Assembly: GCF_003269065.1 (NCBI RefSeq) | Contig: NZ_QLTA01000025.1 | Coordinates: 1 to 64,000, forward strand | Reading direction: 5' to 3' | DNA length: 64,000 nucleotides | Source: Paracidovorax anthurii | Lineage (GTDB): Bacteria > Pseudomonadota > Gammaproteobacteria > Burkholderiales > Burkholderiaceae_C | Shown: positions 25,423 through 34,326 of the stretch, piece by piece | How positions within the stretch are numbered: position 1 is the stretch's first letter | How the letters are laid out: the number at the start of each line of letters is the position of its first letter | Notes under the pieces: generated by a model | The model's input: only the letters and a program-made list of their open reading frames with translations | Told to the model about the DNA's origin: nothing | Databases searched by the model: none | Program-made: the position numbers and the translations under genes

Positions 25423-28086
25423 ATGGCCGCCATGCACCACCACCCCCACCGCAAGCCGCTCCCGGGCACCGCCCTCGACTACATCGACGCCCGCGCGGCC
25501 GTCGAGGCCCTGCGCCCCGGCGCCTGGGACCGCCTGCCCTACACCGCCCGCGTGCACGCGGAGAACATCGTGCGCCGCTGCGATCCGGCGCTGCGGGACG
25601 AATGCCTGGCGCAGATCGCCGAGGGCCGCCGCGACCGGGATTTCCCGTGGTTTCCGGCGCGGGTGGTGTGCCACGACATCCTGGGGCTCACGGCCCTGGT
25701 GGACCTGGCCGGGCTGCGCGACGCCATCGCCGATGCCGGCGGCGACCCGGCGTGCGTGAACCCCGTGGTGCCGGTGCAGCTGGTGGTGGACCACTCGCTG
25801 GCCGTGGAGCACGGCGGCGCCGACCCCGGCGCCTTCGCGGGCAACCGCGCGATCGAGGACCGGCGCAACGCGGACCGCTTCCACTTCATCGACTGGGCCC
25901 GGCGCGCCTTCGAAAACGTGGACGTGATCCCGCCGGGCAACGGCATCATGCACCAGATCAACCTGGAGAAAATGTCGCCCGTGGTGTGCGTGCGCGACGG
26001 CCTGGCCTTCCCCGACACCTGCGTGGGCACCGACAGCCACACGCCGCACGTGGACGCGCTGGGCGTGATCGCCGTGGGCGTGGGCGGCCTGGAGGCCGAG
26101 AGCGTGATGCTGGGCCACGCCTCGTGGATGCGGCTGCCCGAGATCGTGGGCGTGGAGCTGACCGGCCGGCCCGGGCCCGGCGTCACGGCGACCGACGTCG
26201 TGCTGGCGCTGACCGAGTTCCTGCGCGCGCGGAAGGTGGTGGGCGCCTACCTGGAGTTCTTCGGCGAGGGCGCGCGCGGCCTGACCGTGGGCGACCGCGC
26301 GACCATCGCCAACATGTGCCCCGAATACGGCGCCACCGCCGCCCTGTTCCCCATCGACGCGCAGACGCTGGACTACCTGCGGCTCACGGGCCGCGAGCCC
26401 GCGCAGGTGCGGCTGGTGGAGGCCTACGCCCGCACGGCCGGCCTCTGGGCCGATGCGCTCGCGCGCGCCGAATACGGGCGCGTGCTGGCCTTCGACCTCT
26501 CCAGCGCCTCGCGCTGCCTGGCGGGGCCCTCCAGCCCGCACCGGCGCGTGCCCACGGCCGAGCTGGCCGCGCACGGCATCGCCACCGGCCCGGACGCGGG
26601 CATGGCCCGGCCGCCGGAGGCCGGGGGCCCGATGCCCGACGGCGCGGTGATCATCGCGGCCATCACCAGTTGCACCAACACCAGCAACCCGCGCAACGTG
26701 ATCGCCGCCGGCCTGCTGGCGCGCAACGCCCGCCGGCTGGGCCTCGCGCGCAAGCCCTGGGTGAAATCCTCCCTCGCCCCCGGCTCCCGCACGGTGGAGC
26801 TGTACCTGCGCGAGGCCGGCCTGCTGGGCGATCTGGAGGCCCTGGGCTTCGGCATCGTGGGCTTCGCCTGCACCACCTGCAACGGCATGTCGGGCGCGCT
26901 CGACCCGGCCATCGAGCGGGAGATCGCGCAGCGGGGCCTCGCCACCGCCGCCGTGCTCTCGGGCAACCGCAACTTCGACGGCCGCATCCACCCCCACGCG
27001 CGGCAGGCCTTCCTGGCCTCGCCACCGCTGGTGGTGGCCTATGCCATCGCCGGCACGGTGCGCCTGGACATCGAACGCGGCGTGCTGGGCGTGGCGGGCG
27101 GCCGCGAGATCCGCCTGCGCGACCTCTGGCCCGAAGACGAAGAGATCGACGCCATCGTGGCGCGCTGCGTGCAGCCGGAGATGTTCCACGCGGTGTACGG
27201 CCCCATGTTCGCCCCGCGCGGCGCACGGCAGGCGCCGGTGGCCGCGCGCTACGCCTGGCGCCCGGCCTCCACCTACATCCGCCGCCCGCCCTACTGGGAC
27301 ACCGAGGGCCCGGGCGCGCTGGCGGCGCATCCGCGCACGCTGCGGGGCATGCGCCCGCTCGCCATCCTGCCCGACAACGTCACCACCGACCACCTCTCGC
27401 CCTCCAACGCCATCCTCGCGGATTCCGCCGCCGGGCAATACCTCGCCCGCATGGGGCTGCCGCAGGAGGACTTCAACGCCTACGCCACGCACCGCGGCGA
27501 CCACCTCACCGCCATGCGCGCCACCTTCGCCAACCCCACGCTGATGAACGAGATGGTGCGCGGGCCGGACGGCCGCGTGGTGGCCGGATCGCTCGCGCGC
27601 GTGGAGCCCGGCGGCCAGGTCATGCGCATGTGGGAAGCCATCGAGGCCTACCTGGGCCGCCGCCAGCCGCTGATCGTCATCGCCGGCGCCGACTACGGCC
27701 AGGGCTCCTCGCGCGACTGGGCGGCCAAGGGCGTGCGCCTGGCCGGCGTGGAGGCCGTGGCGGCCGAGGGCTTCGAGCGCATCCACCGCACCAACCTGAT
27801 CGGCATGGGCGTGCTGCCGCTGGAGTTCCCGCCCGGCACCACCCGCCACACCCTGGGCCTGGACGGCACGGAAACCTACGATGTGCTCGGCACCCCCGCC
27901 CCGCGCGCCGCGCTGGTCCTGCGCATCCACCGCGCGGGCGGCGATGCGCTGCACGTGCCCGTGGCCTGCCGGCTCGACACCGCCGAGGAAGCGGCCATCC
28001 ACGAGGCCGGCGGCGTGCTGCAGCGCTTCGCGCGGGACTTTCTCGCCGGCCCCTCCGGCACCGACCGATCCCTCCACCACCCATGA
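25423..28086 (+). CDS. acnD: Fe/S-dependent 2-methylcitrate dehydratase
   Basis: An 887-residue aconitase-family protein. The N-terminus LPGTALDYIDARAAVEALRP is typical of AcnD. Cluster ligands are in TSCTNTSNPRNVIAAG and ACTTCNGMSGALDPAI (C and CxxC), and substrate-binding residues in SSRDWAAKGVRLAG. The length matches AcnD (~865-890) rather than AcnB. AcnD dehydrates 2-methylcitrate to a trans-type 2-methylaconitate, which needs PrpF for isomerisation; PrpF follows with an ATGA overlap. The start at 25423 (MAAMHHHPH) has an in-frame alternative 9 bases on. Confidence 0.95.
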   Translation: MAAMHHHPHRKPLPGTALDYIDARAAVEALRPGAWDRLPYTARVHAENIVRRCDPALRDECLAQIAEGRRDRDFPWFPARVVCHDILGLTALVDLAGLRDAIADAGGDPACVNPVVPVQLVVDHSLAVEHGGADPGAFAGNRAIEDRRNADRFHFIDWARRAFENVDVIPPGNGIMHQINLEKMSPVVCVRDGLAFPDTCVGTDSHTPHVDALGVIAVGVGGLEAESVMLGHASWMRLPEIVGVELTGRPGPGVTATDVVLALTEFLRARKVVGAYLEFFGEGARGLTVGDRATIANMCPEYGATAALFPIDAQTLDYLRLTGREPAQVRLVEAYARTAGLWADALARAEYGRVLAFDLSSASRCLAGPSSPHRRVPTAELAAHGIATGPDAGMARPPEAGGPMPDGAVIIAAITSCTNTSNPRNVIAAGLLARNARRLGLARKPWVKSSLAPGSRTVELYLREAGLLGDLEALGFGIVGFACTTCNGMSGALDPAIEREIAQRGLATAAVLSGNRNFDGRIHPHARQAFLASPPLVVAYAIAGTVRLDIERGVLGVAGGREIRLRDLWPEDEEIDAIVARCVQPEMFHAVYGPMFAPRGARQAPVAARYAWRPASTYIRRPPYWDTEGPGALAAHPRTLRGMRPLAILPDNVTTDHLSPSNAILADSAAGQYLARMGLPQEDFNAYATHRGDHLTAMRATFANPTLMNEMVRGPDGRVVAGSLARVEPGGQVMRMWEAIEAYLGRRQPLIVIAGADYGQGSSRDWAAKGVRLAGVEAVAAEGFERIHRTNLIGMGVLPLEFPPGTTRHTLGLDGTETYDVLGTPAPRAALVLRIHRAGGDALHVPVACRLDTAEEAAIHEAGGVLQRFARDFLAGPSGTDRSLHHP

Positions 28087-29270
28087 CCTCCGCAATTCCA
28101 CCCCTGCGCATCCCCGCCACCTACCTGCGCGGCGGCACCAGCAAGGGCGTTTTCTTCCGCCTGCAGGACCTGCCCGGGGCGGCCCGCGTGCCCGGCCCGG
28201 CGCGCGACCGGCTGCTGCTGCGCGTGCTCGGCAGCCCCGACCCCTACGGCCAGCAGATCGACGGCATGGGCGGTGGCACCTCGTCCACCTCCAAGGCCGT
28301 GATCGTCTCGCCCTCGGAGCGGCCCGGGCACGACGTGGACTACCTGTTCGGCCAGGTCTCCATCGACGGCGCCTTCGTGGACTGGTCGGGCAACTGCGGC
28401 AACCTCTCGGCCGCCGTGGGCCCCTTCGCGATCGCCGGCGGCCTGCTGCCGGCCGGCCGCGTGCCCGAGGACGGCACGTGCACGGTGCGCATCTGGCAGG
28501 CCAACACCGCGAGGACCATCGTCGCCCACGTGCCGATGGCCGCGGGCCGGGTGCGCGAGGCGGGCGACTTCGCGCTCGACGGCGTGGCCTTTCCCGCCGC
28601 CGAGGTGGCGCTGGAATTCCTCGGGGCCGGCGAGGACGGCGGCGGCGCCATGTTCCCCACCGGCCACGTCGCGGAAGACCTGCACGTTCCCGGCATGGGC
28701 ACCCTGCGGGCCACGCTGATCCAGTCGGGCATCCCCACCATCTTCGTCAACGCCGCGGACCTGGGCCTCGCGGGCACCGAGGGGCAGGCCGCGGTCAACG
28801 GCGACCCGCGCCTGCTGGAGCGCCTGGAGGCCGTCCGCGCCCACGGCGCGCTGCGCATGGGCCTGGTCCGCGACCCGGGCGAGGCCGCCACGCGCCAGCA
28901 CACCCCCAAGATCGCCTTCGTCGCCCCGCCCGCCGACTTCACCGCCGCCGGCGGCAAGGCAGTGCGCGCGGCCGACGTGGACCTGCTGGTGCGCGCGGTG
29001 TCCATGGGCCGGCTGCACCACGCGATGATGGGCACGGCGGCCGTGGCCATCGCCACCGCCGCCGCGGTCCCCGGCACCCTGGTCCACCAAGCGGCGGGCG
29101 GCGGCGGCGCGCGCGGGGCCGTGCGCTTCGGCCACCCCTCCGGCATCCTGCGCGCGGGGGCCGAGGTGCGGCGGGACGGCGACCAGTGGGTCGTGACACG
29201 GGCCCTGATGAGCCGCAGCGCGCGCGTGCTGATGGAGGGCTGGGTGCGCGTGCCAGGCGACACCCTCTGA
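28083..29270 (+). CDS. prpF: 2-methylaconitate cis-trans isomerase
   Basis: A 395-residue PrpF-family isomerase. RIPATYLRGGTSKGVFFRLQ is the family start, QIDGMGGGTSSTSKAVIV and WSGNCGNLSAAVGPFAI carry the conserved active-site loops, and GAVRFGHPSGIL is the C-terminal motif. It shifts the double bond of 2-methylaconitate made by AcnD so that aconitase can hydrate it. Overlap with acnD by ATGA. The remaining enzyme, 2-methylisocitrate lyase (PrpB), is not encoded nearby. Downstream of its stop there is only a 68-base gap before the convergent radical-SAM gene. Confidence 0.95.
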   Translation: MTSAIPPLRIPATYLRGGTSKGVFFRLQDLPGAARVPGPARDRLLLRVLGSPDPYGQQIDGMGGGTSSTSKAVIVSPSERPGHDVDYLFGQVSIDGAFVDWSGNCGNLSAAVGPFAIAGGLLPAGRVPEDGTCTVRIWQANTARTIVAHVPMAAGRVREAGDFALDGVAFPAAEVALEFLGAGEDGGGAMFPTGHVAEDLHVPGMGTLRATLIQSGIPTIFVNAADLGLAGTEGQAAVNGDPRLLERLEAVRAHGALRMGLVRDPGEAATRQHTPKIAFVAPPADFTAAGGKAVRAADVDLLVRAVSMGRLHHAMMGTAAVAIATAAAVPGTLVHQAAGGGGARGAVRFGHPSGILRAGAEVRRDGDQWVVTRALMSRSARVLMEGWVRVPGDTL

Positions 29271-29338
29271 TCCGGAGGCCATCCATGGCATCCGCCCGCA
29301 AGCCACTGCGCACGCGGCAGTAGCGCCGCCGCTGGCCG

Positions 29339-30454
29339 TCAGAACAGGCTGGCCTGCCCGCGCGCCAGCCCCGGCCGGAACTGCGACATGTCCAACTCGG
29401 TGCGCTGGCGGTTCAGCCCCAGACGCTTGCACGCCGCCATGAAGCGCTGGCGCAGCAGGTCGGCCCAGAGGCCCGAGCCCTTCATGCGCGTGGCGAAACG
29501 GCTGTCGTAGGTACGCCCGGCCGCGCGCGCTTCGGCGCTCAGGCCGTGCAGGTCCTGGATGCGCGCCATCACGCGCGCGGCGCGCTGCGGGTAGTGCAGC
29601 TCCAGCCATTCGCGCATCAGGCCGTCCAGCTCCCAGGGCAGGCGGATGACGGTGTAGAAGGCCGAGGTGGCACCCGCGTCGCGCGCGGCTTCCAGCACCT
29701 GCTCCATGTCCTCGGTGATGAAGGGGATCTGCGGCGCCACGCTCACGCCCACCGGGATGCCCGCCTCGGCCAGCGCGCGGATGGTGCGCAGCCGCCGGTG
29801 CGGCGCGGCCGCGCGCGGCTCCAGGCGGCGCGCCAGGGCCGCGTCGAGCGTGGTGACGGTGACGTAGGCGGCGGCCAGCCGGTCGCGCGCGAGCGGCGCG
29901 AGCAGGTCGATGTCGCGCTCCACGCCGCTCGACTTGGTGATGAGCGAGAACGGGTGGCGCGCGTCGCGCAGCACCTCGATCACCGCGCGCGTGAGCCCCA
30001 GCTCGCGCTCCACGGGCTGGTAGCAGTCGGTGGCCGAGCCCACGTTGAGCAGGTGCGGCACGTGGCCGGGGCGGGCCAGCTCCGCGCGCAGCACCTCGGC
30101 GATGTTGTACTTGGCGATGATGCGCGTCTCGAAATCCAGCCCCGGCGAGAGGTTGAGGTAGCTGTGCGTGGGCCGCGCGTAGCAGTAGACGCAGCCGTGC
30201 TCGCAGCCCCGGTAGGGGTTGACGGAATGGTCGAAGAAGATGTCGGGCGAGTCGTTGGCGCAGATCGCGCTGCGCGCGGTCTCGGGAATCACCTGCGTGG
30301 CCGGGGGTGCCGGGGCATCGGCCACGCCGCCCGCCCCGGGATCGCCCCAGCCGTCGTCGAACGCGCCGCGCGCGTCGCGCATGAAGCGGTGCGGCGTGCG
30401 CGCCGCCGCGCCCCGGCCCTTGATGGCCTGGAGCGGAACGATGGCTTCGGGCAT
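29339..30454 (-). CDS. PA0069-family radical SAM protein (spore photoproduct lyase-like)
   Basis: A 371-residue radical SAM enzyme. RGCEHGCVYCYARPTHSYLN near residue 85 holds the CxxxCxxC cluster motif, in which CYAR is typical of PA0069-type and spore-photoproduct-lyase-like proteins. TRIIAKYNIAEVLRAEL and NVGSATDCYQPVERELGLTR follow, and SVAPQIPFITEDMEQVLEAA closes the barrel. Function is unknown; family members are linked with DNA-damage responses. A perfect LexA box lies 23-38 bases upstream of the start at 30454, with AAAGG as ribosome site. A longer frame upstream would read through the LexA box and is rejected. Confidence 0.88.
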   Translation of the reverse strand: MPEAIVPLQAIKGRGAAARTPHRFMRDARGAFDDGWGDPGAGGVADAPAPPATQVIPETARSAICANDSPDIFFDHSVNPYRGCEHGCVYCYARPTHSYLNLSPGLDFETRIIAKYNIAEVLRAELARPGHVPHLLNVGSATDCYQPVERELGLTRAVIEVLRDARHPFSLITKSSGVERDIDLLAPLARDRLAAAYVTVTTLDAALARRLEPRAAAPHRRLRTIRALAEAGIPVGVSVAPQIPFITEDMEQVLEAARDAGATSAFYTVIRLPWELDGLMREWLELHYPQRAARVMARIQDLHGLSAEARAAGRTYDSRFATRMKGSGLWADLLRQRFMAACKRLGLNRQRTELDMSQFRPGLARGQASLF

Positions 30455-30476
30455 GGAGCGTGCCTTTCGATGAAAA

Positions 30477-30492
30477 CTGTATGAATATACAG
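30477..30492. promoter_or_regulatory. LexA (SOS) box
   Basis: CTGTATGAATATACAG has the perfect CTGT-N8-ACAG form of the LexA operator used in beta- and gammaproteobacteria. It sits 23-38 bases upstream of the radical-SAM start and overlaps a candidate -10 element (TATATT) on the minus strand. The divergent gene at 30603 could also be under its control. Confidence 0.78.
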
Positions 30493-30602
30493 CCATCGGG
30501 AATACACTCGGTGCTGCGCGAGATTTCGCTCCGTGGCACAGTGCATCTCTGCCGCACCGCACGCGCCCGGCCCTCCGCGCAGAACCGTCCAGCCCGCCGA
30601 CC

Positions 30603-31157
30603 ATGACACCGCCCTCCACCGCCGCCATCTCCCCGCCCCAGGCCCCCGAAACGGAGCCCGGCGCCGCCTCCGCGCAGCCCGCGCCCGCGGCCCCCCGGAG
30701 CCGGTGCGCCGCCACCCGCCGCTGGGGCCGGGGCGACTGGACGCCCGAGTGGTTCTGCGCCTTCCTCGCGGGCAACCAGCGCGAGCAGAGCCGCTTCCGC
30801 AAGGAGCTGGCCACCATGCGCGGCTCGGTCGCCTGGCTTCTGCGCCAGCGCCGCCAGGGCCGCTGGAGCGCCGAGGAGCGCGAGCGCCTGCGCGACGTGA
30901 TGCGCTCGGCCTCCTCCGTGAGCCCCTACCTGCTGGTGTGGGCGGTTCCCGGCTCCATGCTGCTGCTGCCCTTCATGGCCTGGTTCATCGACCGGCGCCG
31001 CAGCGCCCGCGAGCGCGCCGCCCTGGCCGTCGTCCTGCCCGCCGAAGGCCTGCCCGCGCTGGCCGTGCTGCCGGTGCCTTCCGGCGCCGAAAGACCGCCC
31101 CGGGCGCTCCAGCCCGAGCCGCCCGCCGAGTCCGCCAACCCGCACGGCGGCCGCTGA
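30603..31157 (+). CDS. Small protein with one membrane segment, possibly LETM1-like
   Basis: A 184-residue hypothetical protein. Residues 1-45 are Pro/Ala-rich, residues ~46-100 are charged and helical (WTPEWFCAFLAGNQREQSRF, then RQRRQGRWSAEERERLRDVM), and YLLVWAVPGSMLLLPFMAWF is a hydrophobic segment near residue 121. The tail is again Pro-rich. The hydrophobic segment with its adjacent charged stretch resembles the LETM1 ribosome-binding domain, but I cannot confirm it. The ribosome site is weak. Divergent from the LexA-box gene, 110 bases from the box; SOS control is possible. Confidence 0.6.
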   Translation: MTPPSTAAISPPQAPETEPGAASAQPAPAAPRSRCAATRRWGRGDWTPEWFCAFLAGNQREQSRFRKELATMRGSVAWLLRQRRQGRWSAEERERLRDVMRSASSVSPYLLVWAVPGSMLLLPFMAWFIDRRRSARERAALAVVLPAEGLPALAVLPVPSGAERPPRALQPEPPAESANPHGGR

Positions 31158-31260
31158 CGCCAGGCCGTGCACGCGGCCTAGCGCGAAGGCGGCCCCCCCG
31201 GCGAAAGAAAGGCCTCACGGAAAGCAGCCTGGCCGCTGAAGATACGGGCCAGCGTGACCG

Positions 31261-32109
31261 TCAGCGCACCGGCTCGTCGGGCACCGCCCGCTGGGGCGGG
31301 CCGTCGTAGCTCCAGAGGTATTCGCGGGGGATGGGCCCCTTGTTCCGCCCTCCCTGCTGCGTCTGCTCCCAGGCGTGCGCGAGGATACCCACCGAGCGCG
31401 ACAGGCAGAAAAGCCCCCGCGCCAGCGGCGCGGGAAAACCAAGTTCGGCATAGATGACGGCCGTCGCGCCATCGATGTTCATGGGGATGCGCCGGCCCGA
31501 CTTCCTCGCGGCCAGCTCCTCCTCCACCGCGCGCGCGATGCGCGCGAAGCGGCCCGTGACGTGGCCCGCCGACGCCGCCTGATCGACCAGCTCCAGCAGG
31601 CGGGGCGCACGCGGATCGAGGGGATGGAAGCGGTGCCCGAACCCCGAGACGAACTTGCCGTGGCGTGCGATGGCCGCGTCGAGCCCGGAGCGCACCGCGC
31701 AGGCCTCGTCCTCGCCGCCGTCGATCCGGCCCGCGATGTCCAGGTACATCTCCACGGCCTGCTCCCCGGCGCCACCGTGCACGTCGCCCAGCACGTTCAG
31801 GGCCGAGGCCATCGCGTTGTTGAGCCCGACGCCGCAGGTGGCCGCCATCCGGGCGATACCGATGCTGGGCGCCTGGGGCCCGTGGTCCACGGCGGAGACG
31901 AGCGCCGCATCCAGCAGCCGCGCCTGCGCCGGGCCCGGCAGCTCGCCGCGCGTCATCAGCCAGACCATCTGGGCGAAGCCGATCCGCCCGATGAGCTCTT
32001 CGATGGGGTAGCCGCGATAGCGGATCTCTCCCGGGGCCATGTCGATGATGGAAGTGCGCCACCAGTCGCGCACGCCCTGGCGGACTTCTTCGGGGGTTTT
32101 CGTGGTCAT
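31261..32109 (-). CDS. Citryl-CoA lyase-like (citrate synthase family) protein
   Basis: A 282-residue short citrate-synthase-family protein, roughly 100-150 residues shorter than true citrate synthases, as in citryl-CoA lyases. All three catalytic positions are present: VLGDVHGGAGEQAVE (His), SGFGHRFHPLDPRAP (His) and RRIPMNIDGATAVIYAELG (Asp). IRYRGYPIEELIG is the usual entry motif. It probably cleaves a 3-hydroxy-3-carboxyacyl-CoA into acetyl-CoA (or propionyl-CoA) and a 2-oxoacid. It overlaps the CoA-transferase stop by ATGA (start at 32109), so the pair should work in sequence: activation, then cleavage. Confidence 0.86.
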   Translation of the reverse strand: MTTKTPEEVRQGVRDWWRTSIIDMAPGEIRYRGYPIEELIGRIGFAQMVWLMTRGELPGPAQARLLDAALVSAVDHGPQAPSIGIARMAATCGVGLNNAMASALNVLGDVHGGAGEQAVEMYLDIAGRIDGGEDEACAVRSGLDAAIARHGKFVSGFGHRFHPLDPRAPRLLELVDQAASAGHVTGRFARIARAVEEELAARKSGRRIPMNIDGATAVIYAELGFPAPLARGLFCLSRSVGILAHAWEQTQQGGRNKGPIPREYLWSYDGPPQRAVPDEPVR

Positions 32110-33308
32110 ACGGCCTGCTCCTGTTTCAGGGTGTCGATCTCCTGCGCATCGAAGCCCAGCTCCGCGAGGATCGCCTCCGTGTGCTGCCCGAGCTCGGGCG
32201 GGGGCGAGTCCACCGAAGGCGCCTCGCCGTTGAGCTTGAAGCCCGAGCGCACCAGCCGCACGTCGCGGCCCACGCCGGGCACGTTGCCGTAGGTGGCCAC
32301 CATGCCGCGCGTGGCGATCTGCGGCGTCTGCAGCACCTGGGGCACCGAATACACGGGGCCGGCCGGCACGCCGGCCGCGTTGAACGCCTGCCACCAGTCC
32401 TCCGTGGAGCGGCCCCGCATGGCCTCCTCCAGCAGCGCGGTGAGTTCCGCCCGGTGCCTGAGCCGCGCGAAGCGATCCGAGAACCGCGCGTCCGTGGTCC
32501 ATTCCGGATGCCCGACCACGTTGCAGACCTGCTCGAACTGCTCCTGCTTGTTGGCGGCGATGTTGATCAGGCCGTCGCCGGTCCTGAAGGTGCCCGACGG
32601 GCTGGCGGTCACGTTGTCGTTGCCCATCGGCACAGGCTCGCGCCCCGCCACGAGATAGTTCGACACGGCCCAGCCCATGGTGGCCATCGTGGCCTCCAGC
32701 ATCGACACGTCGATGAAGACGCCTTCGATGCGCTGCGTGTCCGCCAATGCGGCCGCGACGGCGAACGCGGCCGTCATCCCGCCGATCGTGTCCGCCACGG
32801 GATAGCCCACGCGCAAGGGCGCGGAGGCCTCGTTGCCGGTGATGCTCATGACCCCCGACATGCCCTGGATGATCTGGTCGTACGCGGGCAGGTCGCGCAG
32901 CGGACCGGTCTGGCCGTACCCCGAGATGGCGCAGTAGATGAGGCGCGGGTTGTCCTTGAGCAGCTCGGAGTAGCCCACCCCCAGGCGGTCCATCACGCCG
33001 GGGCGGAAGTTCTCGACGACCACATGGGCGGTCTTCACCAGCCTGCGGAACACCTCCTTGGCGCGCGCGTTCTTGAGGTTCAGCGTGAGGGAGCGCTTGC
33101 CGGGGTTCTGCGCCAGGAACGACACGCCCATGTTGCGGCGGTTCAGCTCCACGTCGGCGCCCAGCTGGCGCGCCAGATCGCCGGTCAGGCGGGCCTCGAC
33201 CTTGATCACGTCCGCGCCCATGTGCGCCAGCTGGTGGCAACAGAACGGGCCCGCGAGCACGTTGGTGAGGTCGAGGACGCGCACGCCCTCCAGGGGTTTG
33301 ATGGCCAT
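32106..33308 (-). CDS. CaiB/BaiF family III CoA-transferase
   Basis: A 400-residue family III CoA-transferase. PLEGVRVLDLTNVLAGPFC is the classical start, QNPGKRSLTLNLK binds the CoA diphosphate, and VVENFRPGVMDRLGVGY and LPAYDQIIQGMSGVMSITG (with the catalytic Asp in AYDQ) are diagnostic. It moves CoA to a carboxylic acid, probably the substrate of the adjacent lyase. The start at 33308 has a GGGAAAG ribosome site; an ATG at 33326 that overlaps the TctC stop by ATGA is an equally arguable alternative adding six residues. Confidence 0.9.
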   Translation of the reverse strand: MAIKPLEGVRVLDLTNVLAGPFCCHQLAHMGADVIKVEARLTGDLARQLGADVELNRRNMGVSFLAQNPGKRSLTLNLKNARAKEVFRRLVKTAHVVVENFRPGVMDRLGVGYSELLKDNPRLIYCAISGYGQTGPLRDLPAYDQIIQGMSGVMSITGNEASAPLRVGYPVADTIGGMTAAFAVAAALADTQRIEGVFIDVSMLEATMATMGWAVSNYLVAGREPVPMGNDNVTASPSGTFRTGDGLINIAANKQEQFEQVCNVVGHPEWTTDARFSDRFARLRHRAELTALLEEAMRGRSTEDWWQAFNAAGVPAGPVYSVPQVLQTPQIATRGMVATYGNVPGVGRDVRLVRSGFKLNGEAPSVDSPPPELGQHTEAILAELGFDAQEIDTLKQEQAV

Positions 33309-33322
33309 TCGCTGCTTTCCCG

Positions 33323-34285
33323 TCATTCCGGCTGGATGCCTGCCTGTTGGATGATGGCGGACCAGCGCTGGATTTCTCCGAGGACGAACTGCGTCGCCTG
33401 CGCCGGAGTGTTCGCGACCACGGAGAACCCCATGTCCGCGATCTTCTTTTTCGCCTCGGGCTGTGCCAGCGCGGCGTTGATGTCCCTGCCGAGCTTGTCG
33501 ATCACGGGTTGGGGGGTACCGGCCGGCGCGCCGATGCCGATCCAGTAATCGATGTCCATCCCCGGGAGGCCCGACTCCTTCGCGGTAGGCACCTCGGGCA
33601 GCATGGCGTTGCGCTCCGCGCCGGTCACCATGAGGGCCTTGAGCTTTCCGCTGCGGATGTGCGGCAGCGCCGTGGGCACGGAGGTGATGAGCGCCTGGAC
33701 CTGGTTGCCCATCAGGTCCGTGAGCACCGCGCCCGCGCCCTTGTAGGGCACGTGCACGAGGTCCGTGCCGGTGGTGCTCTTGAACAGCTCTCCCGCGAGA
33801 TGGGTGTTGGTGCCGTTGCCGCCGGAGCCGTAGTTGAGCTTGCCGGGCCGGGACTTCGCCAGCGCGATGAACTCCTGCACGTTCCGGGCGGGCACGGCCG
33901 GGTTCACCACCAGCACGTGGGGCACCTTGACCGCCGTCGTGATCTGCGTGAATGCCTTTCGGGGATCGAAGGGAAGATTCGGCAGCAGCCCCGCCGCGAT
34001 GGCATACGACAGCTCCACGGTCAGCAGGGTGCTGCCGTCGGGCGCCGCGCGCGACGCGGCGCCCCAGCCCACGATGCCGCCGCCGCCGGTGCGGTTGTCC
34101 ACCACCATGGGCGATCCCACGCCGGGGGCCGCGAACTGCGCGATGACGCGGGTGGCCAGGTCGGCACTGCCGCCCGGCGCATAGGGCACGATGATCGTGA
34201 TGGGCTTCTGGGCCCAGGCCGCGGTGCCGACGAGGCAGGCCGCGCTCGCGAGCAGCAGGCCGCGGCGGATGGGTTGGAATCGCAT
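33323..34285 (-). CDS. TctC-family tripartite tricarboxylate binding protein (first copy)
   Basis: A 320-residue periplasmic binding protein of the TctC/Bug family. A Sec signal peptide (RRGLLLASAACLVGTAAWA) is followed by KPITIIVPYAPGGSADLATR and VDNRTGGGGIVGWGAASRAAP, the two beta strands that grip a carboxylate. HVPYKGAGAVLTDLMGNQV is the third family motif. Such proteins capture di- or tricarboxylates. It lies in the IclR-governed operon between CoA-transferase and a second TctC gene, with no tctA/tctB permease genes nearby. The start is preceded by GGAG. Confidence 0.93.
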   Translation of the reverse strand: MRFQPIRRGLLLASAACLVGTAAWAQKPITIIVPYAPGGSADLATRVIAQFAAPGVGSPMVVDNRTGGGGIVGWGAASRAAPDGSTLLTVELSYAIAAGLLPNLPFDPRKAFTQITTAVKVPHVLVVNPAVPARNVQEFIALAKSRPGKLNYGSGGNGTNTHLAGELFKSTTGTDLVHVPYKGAGAVLTDLMGNQVQALITSVPTALPHIRSGKLKALMVTGAERNAMLPEVPTAKESGLPGMDIDYWIGIGAPAGTPQPVIDKLGRDINAALAQPEAKKKIADMGFSVVANTPAQATQFVLGEIQRWSAIIQQAGIQPE

Positions 34286-34326
34286 GGGTGTCTCCAGAGA
34301 TGTTTTTGGGAACGGAAAGCGCCGCG

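Noticed and set aside
29285-29323. A 12-codon open frame after prpF
   Set aside because: Too short, no conserved sequence and no independent evidence of translation.
27876-31172. A ~1100-codon minus-strand open frame across prpF and the radical-SAM region
   Set aside because: Antisense to prpF and in a different frame from the real radical-SAM gene; composition is that of a GC-bias artefact.
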